From Heliocidaris tuberculata (Eukaryota; Echinodermata; Echinoidea; Camarodonta; Echinometridae): a DNA stretch of 64,000 bases. This document shows positions 46,453 through 58,200 of this stretch, one piece after another. Every line of letters begins with the position of its first letter. Position 1 is the stretch's first letter. The notes beneath the pieces were generated by a model. It saw nothing but the letters and a program-made list of their open reading frames with translations, made no database searches and was not told the DNA's origin. A program made the position numbers and the translations under genes. The DNA is taken from positions 21,286,393-21,350,392 of the forward strand of contig CM046835.1 of NCBI GenBank assembly GCA_025618425.1, given 5' to 3'.

Positions 46453-46711
46453 GAGCGACCTTGAACCAGAGATCAAACTAGAGAAGCTAGCAGAACACAT
46501 TCCTTCTGAGAAATACACCGAGCTGTGCAATAGGCTCGGTATCGGCTACAACAAGGCAAAGAGTATCCTCTTAGATTTTACTGGAAATTATCAGATAGCT
46601 GTAAGGGAGTGCCTGGCCAATTGGATGACCAGAACTGGTAGTAGTCTGGAAGACCTCCAGAATATTCTCATCGAAGTGAAGCTCAGAGATTTGCTGAAAT
46701 ATCTGTACTAA
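46453..46711 (+). CDS. DXO-like/ZU5/death gene, terminal death-domain exon
   Basis: Acceptor CTCTATTACAG|G; stop TAA at 46709-46711. It encodes about 85 residues with the death-domain pattern: LEKLAEHIPSEKYTELCNRL (helices 1-2), GIGYNKAKSILLD (helix 3), QIAVRECLANWMTRTGSSLE (helix 4 with the conserved Trp and the TG turn) and LQNILIEVKLRDLLKYLY (helices 5-6). Death domains assemble with other death domains in apoptosis and innate immune signalling complexes (UNC5, PIDD, FADD, MyD88). The domain is complete and ends four residues before the stop, so it is the protein's C-terminus. Overlapping AATAAA signals at 47408-47417 could end a 0.7-kb 3' UTR. Confidence 0.88.
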
Positions 46712-47431
46712 ATGTAAACGAGTGAATTTGTCACTCTACAGTAAGAGTGAAGGAACTTTCACTCCTAATGAAGTGGTAAAGCACTCCCTTTCGAGTGAGC
46801 ATGCCGATATTCGTTCATCAGCCGTCTCACTCTCGTGAGCAACGAGTGCCGCAAGACAACAAATGACAAGCCGGATGAAATTCACTGTCAGTGTCATTTT
46901 TTTTTATTGTGAACAAAACTACATGCACCACTCTTGAAAAAGGGTGGTTAATAGTGTAACGAACCAGTGCTAAATATTTTAGCACTACTGAGGGATTTGT
47001 AGAAGTGACAGCACATCGTTTATAACGTGAAACCAATAGAGATTACAATATGTATCGGTACTGGTTGGGCTTCAGGCAGGAAAATCAGCATAATTCGCAT
47101 ATCTAAATGATATAGGAATTTTTTCACGACTCATTTTGATAGATTATTTTTTTTGATAAGTTGTCTTGCCGAGAATCAGCGGTTACATTTGATAATTCAG
47201 TAGGGATTATGCTGTTTTAATGAAAGTGTTAGTTCACTAACTGTTATGTCAATGATATGCTATATGCATAGATAGTGTAGTACTTGCTGCGAGTAGTAGG
47301 ATTGTGTGCTTCAGACTATCACACTGTATCCTCCCCCATCATAGCCCGATGGATCTCAACGAGGGCTTCATCAGGCATTTAGTTGCGATCCCCTGTTGCC
47401 TTGAGATAATAAATAAAGATGCTGCACATTA
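46712..47431 (+). other. probable 3' untranslated region and polyadenylation signals
   Basis: No coding potential. Two overlapping AATAAA hexamers (47408-47413 and 47412-47417) are the first canonical poly(A) signals after the stop at 46711. Assignment as 3' UTR is inference. Confidence 0.45.
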
Positions 47432-49085
47432 TTAACAAGCTCCTTGTCAAACAGGTGCAGATGGACAATGGGTGTGTTTACAAAATCCTGACAATAAAGC
47501 ACCGAAGTGTGACGTCATACCGGCCAAGATGTCAAGGTTGCTGGTTCCAAACAATTTTGCGCTAAACAATGGCGTGTTGATCACACCAGCGCCAAACCTT
47601 GAAATTGCCTTGCTCCAACCCGTTGCTTGAATGATTTCGCCGTGAACCTCATGCGCGGTCAGAGTTGTTTGGAACCAGTATCCTGGACGACGAGCAAATA
47701 TGACGTCAGCCAGGCGCGCCGGAAGCAGTTTGGGATGGGGGGGGGGGGGGGGGGGGCAAACATTCAAGGGGGCTCACCTTTCAAGGGCTCATGTCTTCTC
47801 ACCCCTAAAAAAACACACACGCTTTCCCACCCTCTCACAACAATACAGATCCTACTGCTAAATCAAAATTTTACTCAAAAATTCTCTGACAAGCATTTTT
47901 GGGGTGTATTTTTACTCGAAAATTCTCTGACAAGCAAAAAAAAAAAAAAAAAAAAGGTTATCAGCATTTTTGGGGTGTATTTTTACTGGAAAATTCTCTG
48001 ACAAGCAAAAAAAAACACAAAACACCAGAATTATGCTAAAATTCTGCTAAATTTTGTCAAATTATGCTAAAGCGGTCGAAATTCTGCCAGAAAGCAGAAT
48101 TCTGGCAACTCTGGCAACCTTGCGTCTATACAAAACCTCCACTACGTTAAAGTTTAAAGTTTGAATGCTTTATCTGTCTTCAGTGATCTCCATGAATACA
48201 AAGGCTTACAATTACGTAATAAAGCAATCAAGCTTTTAATATACACACGATTTTTACTCCTTTACTACTGATTTTTTTATTTTTTTTTTTTTATGGGGGG
48301 GGGGCTTTTTTGGGGGGCGAAAATGCATTTTGCCCCCCCCCCACTATTTCGTTTGGGGGGGGGGGGGAGGGGGCGACCGCCCCCCTGCCCCCCCAACTTC
48401 CGGCGCCTATGACGTCAGCACTTCGGTACTCTATCTCACTGGAATACTTTTGAGAAAGCAATACAATTTTCACAATTTAATAACTGGTTATAAAAATGAC
48501 AATTTGACACCAAATTGCACTCCAAGGAAGTTACAACACTCAAAATTATACTATGTGAATTTGATCTAAATTAAATGACATACTTTGGAGTTATTAAGGT
48601 TGTAATGCCATCCAGTGCATTTTGGGTCGGAAAGCTTGGTTTAGGGGTATTTTGGTGTTTTAATCAGGGGAGTGTTACACCCCCTTCCCGATGGAAATTT
48701 TTGTCAGTTTTTATATTTTTGTAATGTACACCCATGCCTCTTCCTTCTGACAAAATTTGGTCCATGGGCCTTAAGGAGAAAAATTTGCCCCAATTTTTAG
48801 GGGCCGTCTGACAACCCATCCCGACGGAAAATTTTGTCAGTTTCTGTGTTTTGGTAATGTGTAGTCATACACCTTCCTTTTGAAAAAGATTTGCGCGTAT
48901 GTTAGATGGGTTGAAATCGACCCGACTTTGGGGCCTTTTGGGGGGGCTCTGGGGGCCAAATCTGGCGGCTTCGTTCGAGCTGACAAGCTTTTTATGAATG
49001 ACATGGATGGTCTAAATAACTTTAAGTGGTCAAATCTCATAATATTATGTAAAATGGGGCGACTATTTCGGGACAGGCTCCCAGA
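47432..49085. mobile_element. second fold-back family copy, split by a nested MITE
   Basis: The left part (47432-47496: AACAAGCTCCTTGTCAAACA, GGTGCAGATGGACAATGGG) matches the centre of the 36465-37939 element. The right part (48440-49085) matches its right arm through ...CAAATCTCATA and ends GACTATTTCGGGACAGGCTC. The left arm is largely missing, so this copy is truncated. The nested element at 47497-48431 interrupts it at CCTGACAATA. Confidence 0.8.
47497..48431. mobile_element. 0.93-kb MITE with AAGCACCGAAGTGTGACGTC ends and TA target site
   Basis: The left end AAGCACCGAAGTGTGACGTC pairs with the inverted right end AGTACCGAAGTGCTGACGTC. TA flanks both sides (47495-47496 and 48432-48433), as expected for Tc1/mariner- or Harbinger-type insertion. 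The interior has TTTTTACTCGAAAATTCTCT phrases repeated three times, long G runs (47737-47756) and an A run (47938-47955). No transposase. Confidence 0.8.
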
Positions 49086-51189
49086 CTATCAGTGTCGTCT
49101 CAGGATTGATGCCGTTGCCATGGGCACGAACTTCTTAGAATAAAGGCGTGTTCACACTGTAGTTTAGTGTAGTTGTAACAGGATTAAAGTTAATTCCCAT
49201 TCAACTAAATCTCAAGTTAAGATTAAGTACCTTTGAGTTATTATATAATGATATGTTCATATATATTATGTTTAGCCTTTACAAATATACTATCTAGATA
49301 TGCAGTCGAAAAGACAAGAAGATTATTTGATACCAATGCTTAATTAGTTAATATATTACATAAATTGTTCAAAGTGTTACATATTATGAAATGTTGACAC
49401 TATATTCATTGTATATTCTATTTCTCTGTTGCATTACATTATTACAGCGAACCCGACCACTCAACTTTACTCTTGTTCATTCACTCATACGATACACTCA
49501 TTTACGCTTATTCGTTCTACACTCATTTGTACACCCGATTGTTCTACGTTCATTTATCTTCGCTTTTGCTCTACACCCAATTTTACGATTGTCTACGATT
49601 TACCAGATTACAGATGTAAGTAAACAGAAGCTTTGAACATTAATTTATACGCCAGTGCGATTGGCCTTGATTACGGAGTGCGTTCCGATTTGATTGATTT
49701 AAACCCTCTGTAGATTAACCATGTAGGAAGCTTCAATATCATTTAAGTGTTTTTGTTTATTTTATGATCAATACATTTTGAAGAAGAGGGTGTCATTCTT
49801 GTGAGTTTAAGTATCATTTGGGTTAAAGGCAAAAAGGTCTTCATTGGGATTAACAGGGTTTTCACGGTGGGTGTTATCGTCTATAATATTATCAATATTA
49901 AGATCTCCTAGTATAGGTTTTCCCGCCCAATTTCATCAGAGTTGCATTCGAATTCATGAATAGTCGTTTAAGTTCAAACGATTTTCGTCAACTCTCTGTT
50001 ACCATGGTTCATTTTCATTCTTTGAGCATTCAATTTCGTTTTATATCATTCCTTTTAAATTTTATTTCATTCAATTTAGAGAGAAATTCATTCAATTTAA
50101 CGACGCGAAGTTGTCATTTTTTATGCTGTATTAACAGTACATTTTAGCATTTCTTGTGTGCTCACTCATCCATGATACGATGACAACCTCTTATGTTGAC
50201 ACAACATGTGATGATACATTTTGGTAAAAATATCTGGAGTTACTTTTTTCAATAAGCTGAAAGGATTTTGCAATTTCAAATTCAGGAGGGCTGATTTTTT
50301 TTTTTAAATTGTGCTCACCCAACCATAATAATGAGAAATTAAGTGTCGGGATAGGTGTGAGGGGGTCAAGCGATGGATGATAAACAACAACAACACATAA
50401 ATATGCACCAAAAACCGAATTCGCTATAATCTCGTTTTACAGACTCCCCCAAATGACCCTTGTGACTTTTGAAAAGTGACAGTTTTGCCTTTAATGTTTG
50501 CTCACTCATGCATGACTCAATGGATCAATCTCATTTTCACAGAAAAGTTAGTCAATAAGTGTAGGAACACTCCTACCAAGTTTTTTTGCTCAAAACCTTT
50601 TAGTTAAAAAGTTACGCTATTTTGATTAAGGGGGAGTTACTTTTTTGTTGTGTTTATATAGATATTTTTTAAATTCAGATTGTGCTTAATGTCACGTTTG
50701 GGGTTTGATACATAATTATATTTTTTTCAGTTCTAGGTAGTCTTGCTGGTTGTGAAATGCTTCAGCCAACCTAGCTCTGTCCGTATTCGAGATATTCATG
50801 GACTATATCCTCGAGCCGCCGCCATTGTCGTGTATAAATGAATGTATGTGTATGAAAGTGGAGTTATATGAGCTGTTGCTTGCATGACGGTTTGTCAGAG
50901 GAATGAGAAATGTCAATATAAGGCAAAGGTCCCATTTCAAGGTCCATAAAGTCTGCATGATTTATTCAAACAGATGCAAATTACAAAGAACATAAGCAGT
51001 CACGAAAAACACTGCCCAAATGCTATAAAGGCTTGCCTATATTCGTGAATTTGAATTCCTTAACGTTCATCAGGGCGGTGCTGGTGTGAATTTGAATGCA
51101 TTTTGCGTGCATTTTTAATTTGAACGCGCTTTTTACACGTTTAAGTGAGAAAATCATGAAAGCGCATGCTAATAAAATTAAATTGAATG
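49086..51189. other. non-coding stretch downstream of the gene
   Basis: A short open end CRLRIDAVAMGTNFLE stops at 49141, with AATAAA overlapping the stop (49139-49144), but I cannot tie it to any other exon. The rest is AT-rich, with TTCATTT/ACACTCATT phrases at 49470-49570. No domain or RNA gene was recognised. Confidence 0.4.
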
Positions 51190-51600
51190 AACTAGTATTT
51201 CCCTGGTTAGGGTTTGGCACTGCACTGAGACTAGTCCGGACACATGCGTTTTGTACAGGGTCTTCGTTTTGTAGGTGGTGGGGTCTTAGTTTTGTAGGTT
51301 TCCGCCAAGTAATGAAAAAGTGAAAACGAGAGGGTCTGCAGTGAGACAAGTCTGGACAGAGGGTTAGGGTTAGGAATTGAGGCTAGCCTAGACATTGGGT
51401 TAGGGTTAGGCACTACACTGAGACTAGTTTGGACATATGCGTTTTGTACAGGATCTTAGTTTTGTAGGTTTTCGACAATTAATGAAAAAGTGAAAACGAG
51501 AGGGTCTGCACTAAGACTAGTCTGGACATAGGGGTTAGGGTTAGGCATTGAGACTAGCTGACACATAGGGTAAGGGTGAAGCATTTCTACAGGGTGTTAT
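51190..51600 (+). repeat. ~180-bp tandem repeat with TTAGGG-like runs
   Basis: About two and a half diverged copies of: GGGTTAGGGTTAGG-CACT, GCACTGAGACTAGTCCGGAC, ATATGCGTTTTGTACAGG, TCTTAGTTTTGTAGG, AATTAATGAAAAAGTG, AAAACGAGAGGGTCTGCA. Short runs of TTAGGG occur at about 51361, 51399 and 51534. Confidence 0.75.
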
Positions 51601-52244
51601 TAGTTTGTACAAAATAATGAACAAGAAATAAGAGGGAATGGAGACTACATAGTCTTAGTAGGTCTTAGGTCTTAGTTTTGTAGACACCCCAAATATTTAA
51701 CATTTTCAGTGTCAATGGACTCTTGTACTGAATATGTCTAGACTGCATGTTTCATTGATTCAATGCATTATACCTGCTGGCTGCCTGAACCATTACAATG
51801 TCTTACTAGATTATATTACATCTGAACTGTTTCCAGTATCATTCTGTGAGAATACCTGTAAATATTTGCATATTTTAATCTTAACTTATATCTTCCCATT
51901 GTATTGTTTTTTGTTTTTGTTTTCATATTTGTAACTTGCCATTGTATTGTTAAATATGCATGCTATACGACTCCACTGCTACTCTGCCTGCAGTTCTTTT
52001 CCTTCCTCTTTCCTCCTAGTTCCCTATCCTTTTCCCTCTCTTAAAGTTATTTCATTCTAAATACGTAACTTTGTCTTATATTGTACTGTGCGAACAAATG
52101 TTAAATGTCCACAAAACCGATGGAAGAAGATAAATGTGAATATGAATTGAATTGAAAAATAGACCATAGATTGTACCTTTGCATTGTCACAAAAAATGCA
52201 AACACCCGTCCTCTCTTCCTCGTTTCAGGTCGTTAACAGGAAAT
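51601..52244 (+). other. non-coding; possible LINE/SINE 3' tail
   Basis: It includes GTGAATATGAATTGAATTGA at about 52135-52155, a pentanucleotide-like tail often seen at retroelement 3' ends. The upstream open frame (51734-51934) shows no recognisable domain. Confidence 0.35.
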
Positions 52245-55200
52245 TATTCAATACCATGATTATGAGTCAAGATCTTTTTTTAAAAGAAATATCCATTGCT
52301 TAAGGGGCTGTAGAACGTCGGGCTCGGACAATGGAAGTGGGGGGGGGGGGGTGGTGGCACTTTTTGTTTGGCGGACTAAAGGTGCCCCATTTTCATAGTC
52401 AGAGGCTCGACGTTCCGCCGCCTCTGCATTGGTTACACCTGACCTATCGTGAATTTCGAGGTCACATACCAAAAATGTAAACTCCCAAATTTCAGTGTTG
52501 GAAAAAAAAAAAAAAACCAACCAGGAACTGGAATAAGTTTTTCGAAGTCCCTCTATCATGCAGGAATGAGTTCATTGTAATTTTTAAACGGTGTTGTTCC
52601 TTGTTACTTCAAACAGCAGTAACCAGAACTGTATCAACACAGATAGTGCATTGAGAGGATTGCGACTTCTCAACTATAGCTTCATTTATTGATATGCTGA
52701 GATTATCTCAGTAGTCCGACAACCCACTAGAAAGAAATGATTAAGCACAGGACAGCCATGCAAGATAATGTAAACATTTGCATTTCTTTTTTCCCCCACT
52801 CCTTTCTAATCTTTCGACCTGGATAATGGATACGTTACTGGCTCTTGTTTCGCAGGCAAAATTATACCAAAGGCAGTGATGAAAAGGCTGTAACGAAAGA
52901 GCTACTTTCAATCAAGCTCGAAAAGGGGATCAAAGTAGGCCTACAAGAAAGTACACCTTTGACAAAAATGACTCATATTCAAGATTTTTACTTCACACAT
53001 GTCCACCTATTTCGGCGTACTGCAAATACCAAAATGACATTATCTCTGCAATATATACAGTATACGGGCATAGTGGTGAAGAAAAATGAATAGGCCTAAC
53101 AATGATACCCAGATGTAATAACGAACCTAAACAAGAGCGATATTTCAATAAAACTATTACAAAAAAAAATCATTGCACACGAAAATAAACCATTGGCAGA
53201 GATAACGCATTTTATAGGGTCTCATTTCGGACCCCCACCCCCAACATGTACTAGTCTTCCCATAATCACATCATCATAACAAATGGGGCATCCTTCAAAT
53301 GGAAAATAAATAGGCTTTCATATGAGAAGAAATACAAATTACAAAGATTATAGTAGCGTCACGTGTAAGATATCCTCTACCTAACCTGAGCTGAGTTTCC
53401 AAAGGGGCAATTCTACGGAAAATTAATTCACCTGCCAAAAATCAAGAATTTGTGATAACTCCAGAAATAATTATGCTACCATGACTTAATTATGTAGTAT
53501 CAAATTGGACAGCTTAACAAGCCCTTTAATTTGACTGGTATATAGATAGGATTCATTACCGTGATTATGAGTCAAGATACACTGTCTTTTTAGAAATATC
53601 CATTGCTTCAGGCGCTGCAGAACGTATGGCTCGGACAATATAAGTGGGCGGGGGGGGGGGGGGGGGGAGGGGAGGGGAGTGATGGCACTTTTTGTTTGGC
53701 GGACTAAAGGTGCCCCACTTCATAGTCAGAGGCTCGACGTTCCGCCGCCTCTGCATTGATTACACCTGACCTATCGTGAATTTCGAGGTCACATACCAAA
53801 AATGTAGAAAACAAAATTTCAATGTTGAAAAAAAACAAAACAAAAAACGAACCAGGAACTGGAATAAGTTTTTCGAAGTCCCTCTCCCATGCAGACATGA
53901 GTTCATGAGTTCATTGTAATTTTTAAACGGCGTTGTTCCTTTTTGCTTCAAACAGCAGTAACCATAACTGTATCAACACAGATAGTGCATTGAGAGGATT
54001 GCGACTTCTCAAATATAGCTTCATTTATTGATATGCTGGGATTATTTTAGTAGTCCGACAACCCACTAGAAAGAAATGATTAAGCACAGGACAGCCATCC
54101 AAGAAAATGCAAACATTTGCATTTCTTTTTACCCCCACTCCTTTCTAATCTTTCGACCTGGATAGTGGATACGTTACTGGCTCTTGTTTAGCAGACAAAG
54201 TGATACCAAAAGCAATGATGAAAAGGCTGTAACAAAAGAGCTATTTTCAATCAAGCTCGAAAAGGGGATCAAAGTAGGCCTACAAGAAAGTAAACCTTTG
54301 ACAATAATGACTCATATTCAAGATTTTTACTTCACACATGTCCACCTATTTCGGCGTACTGCAAATACCAAAATGACATTATCTCTGCAATATATACAGT
54401 ATACGGGCATAGTGGTGAAGAAAAATGAATAGGCCTAACAATGATACCCAGATGTAATAACGAACCTAAACAAGAGCGATATTTCAATAAAACTATTACA
54501 AAAAAACTCATTGCACACTAAAATAAACCATTGGCAGAGCTAGGTAACGCATTTTATAGGGTCTCATTTCGGACCCCCATCCCAACATGTACTAGTCTTC
54601 CCAAAATCACATCATCATAACAAATGGGGCATCCTTCAAATGGAAAATAAATAGGCTTTCATATGAGAAGAAATACAAATTACAAAGATTATAGTAGCGT
54701 CACGTGTAAGATATCCTCTACCTAACCTGAGCTGAGTTTCCAAAGGGGCAATTCTACGGAAAATTAATTCACCTGCCAAAATTCAAGAATTTGTGATAAC
54801 TCCAGAAATAATTATGCTACCATGACTTAATTATGTAGTATCAAATTGGACAGCTTAACAAGCCCTTTAATTTGACTGGTATATAGATAGGATTCAATAC
54901 CGTGATTATGAGTCAAGATACAATGTCTTTTTAGAAATATCCATTGCTTCAGGCGCTGCAGAACGTCTGGCTCGGACAATAGAAGTGGGCGGGGGGGGGG
55001 GGGGGGAGGGGAGGGGAGTGATGGCACTTTTTGTTTGGCGGACTAAAGGTGCCCCACTTCATAGTCAGAGGCTCGACGTTCCGCCGCCTCTGCATTGATT
55101 ACACCTGACCTATCGTGAATTTCGAGGTCACATACCAAAAATGTAGAAAACAAAATTTCAATGTTGAAAAAAAAAAAAAAAACGAACCAGGAACTGGAAT

Positions 55201-58200
55201 AAGTTTTTCGAAGTCCCCCTCCCATGCAGACATGAGTTCATGAGTTCATTGTAATTTTTAAACGGCGTTGTTCCTTTTTACTTCAAACAGCAGTAACCAT
55301 AACTGTATCAACACAGATAGTGTATTGAGAGGATTGCGACTTCTCAAATAAAGCTTCATTTATTGATATGCTGGGATTATTTTAGTAGTCCGACAACCCA
55401 CTAGAAAGAAATGATTAAGCACAGGACAGCCATCCAAGAAAATGCAAACATTTGCATTTCTTTTTACCCCCACTCCTTTCTAATCTTTCGACCTGGATAG
55501 TGGATACGTTACTGGCTCTTGTTTAGCAGACAAAGTGATACCAAAAGCAATGATGAAAAGGCTGTAACAAAAGAGCTATTTTCAATCAAGCTCGAAAAGG
55601 GGATCAAAGTAGGCCTACAAGAAAGTAAACCTTTGACAATAATGACTCATATTCAAGATTTTTACTTCACACATGTCCACCTATTTCGGCGTACTGCAAA
55701 TACCAAAATGACATTATCTCTGCAATATATACAGTATACGGGCATAGTGGTGAAGAAAAATGAATAGGCCTAACAATGATACCCAGATGTAATAACGAAC
55801 CTAAACAAGAGCGATATTTCAATAAAACTATTACAAAAAAAAATCATTGCACACGAAAATAAACCATTGGCAGAGATAACGCATTTTATAGGGTCTCATT
55901 TCGGACCCCCACCCCAACATGTACTAGTCTTCCCAAAATCACATCATCATAACAAATGGGGCATCCTTCAAATGGAAAATAAATAGGCTTTCATATGAGA
56001 AGAAATACAAATTACAAAGATTATAGTAGCGTCACGTGTAAGATATCCTCTACCTAACCTGAGCTGAGTTTCCAAAGGGGCAATTCTACGGAAAATTAAT
56101 TCACCTGCCAAAAATCAAGAATTTGTGATAACTCCAGAAATAATTATGCTACCATGACTTAATTAATATGTAGTATCAAATTGGACAGCTTAACAAGCCC
56201 TTTAATTTGACTGGTATATAGATAGGATTCAATACCGTGATTATGAGTCAAGATACACTGTCTTTTTAGAAATATCCATTGCTTCAGGCGCTGCAGAACG
56301 TCTGGCTCGGACAATAGAAGTGGGCGGGCGGGGGGGGGGGAGGGGAGGGGAGTGATGGCACTTTTTGTTTGGCGGACTAAAGGTGCCCCACTTCATAGTC
56401 AGAGGCTCGGCGTTCCGCCGCCTCTGCATTGATTACACCTGACCTATCGTGAATTTCGAGGTCACATACCAAAAATGTAGAAAACAAAATTTCAATGTTG
56501 GAAAAAAAAAAAAAAAAAACGAACCAGGAACTGGAATAAGTTTTTCGAAGTCCCTCTCCCATGCAGACATGAGTTCATGAGTTCATTGTAATTTTTAAAC
56601 GGCGTTGTTCCTTTTTGCTTCAAACAGCAGTAACCATAACTGTATCAACACAGATAGTGCATTGAGAGGATTGCGACTTCTCAAATATAGCTTCATTTAT
56701 TGATATGCTGGGATTATTTTAGTAGTCCGACAACCCACTAGAAAGAAATGATTAAGCACAGGACAGCCATCCAAGAAAATGCAAACATTTGCATTTCTTT
56801 TTACCCCCACTCCTTTCTAATCTTTCGACCTGGATAGTGGATACGTTACTGGCTCTTGTTTAGCAGACAAAGTGATACCAAAAGCAATGATGAAAAGGCT
56901 GTAACAAAAGAGCTATTTTCAATCAAGCTCGAAAAGGGGATCAAAGTAGGCCTACAAGAAAGTACACCTTTGACAAAAATGACTCATATTCAAGATTTTT
57001 ACTTCACACATGTCCACCTATTTCGGCGTACTGCAAATACCAAAATGACATTATCTCTGCAATATATACAGTATACGGGCATAGTGGTGAAGAAAAATGA
57101 ATAGGCCTAACAATGATACCCAGATGTAATAACGAACCTAAACAAGAGCGATATTTCAATAAAACTATTACAAAAAAAAATCATTGCACACGAAAATAAA
57201 CCATTGGCAGAGATAACGCATTTTATAGGGTCTCATTTCGGACCCCCACCCCCAACATGTACTAGTCTTCCCATAATCACATCATCATAACAAATGGGGC
57301 ATCCTTCAAATGGAAAATAAATAGGCTTTCATATGAGAAGAAATACAAATTACAAAGATTATAGTAGCGTCACGTGTAAGATATCCTCTACCTAACCTGA
57401 GCTGAGTTTCCAAAGGGGCAATTCTACGGAAAATTAATTCACCTGCCAAAAATCAAGAATTTGTGATAACTCCAGAAATAATTATGCTACCATGACTTAA
57501 TTAATATGTAGTATCAAATTGGACAGCTTAACAAGCCCTTTAATTTGACTGGTATATAGATAGGATTCAATACCGTGATTATGAGTCAAGATACACTGTC
57601 TTTTTAGAAATATCCATTGCTTCAGGCGCTGCAGAACGTCTGGCTCGGACAATAGAAGTGGGCGGGGGGGGGGGGGGGGGGGGGAGGGGAGTGATGGCAC
57701 TTTTTGTTTGGCGGACTAAAGGTGCCCCACTTCATAGTCAGAGGCTCGGCGTTCCGCCGCCTCTGCATTGATTACACCTGACCTATCGTGAATTTCGAGG
57801 TCACATACCAAAAATGTAGAAAACAAAATTTCAATGTTGAAAAAAAAAAAAAAAAAAACGAACCAGGAACTGGAATAAGTTTTTCGAAGTCCCTCTCCCA
57901 TGCAGACATGAGTTCATGAGTTCATTGTAATTTTTAAACGGCGTTGTTCCTTTTTGCTTCAAACAGCAGTAACCATAACTGTATCAACACAGATAGTGCA
58001 TTGAGAGGATTGCGACTTCTCAAATATAGCTTCATTTATTGATATGCTGGGATTATTTTAGTAGTCCGACAACCCACTAGAAAGAAATGATTAAGCACAG
58101 GACAGCCATCCAAGAAAATGCAAACATTTGCATTTCTTTTTACCCCCACTCCTTTCTAATCTTTCGACCTGGATAGTGGATACGTTACTGGCTCTTGTTT

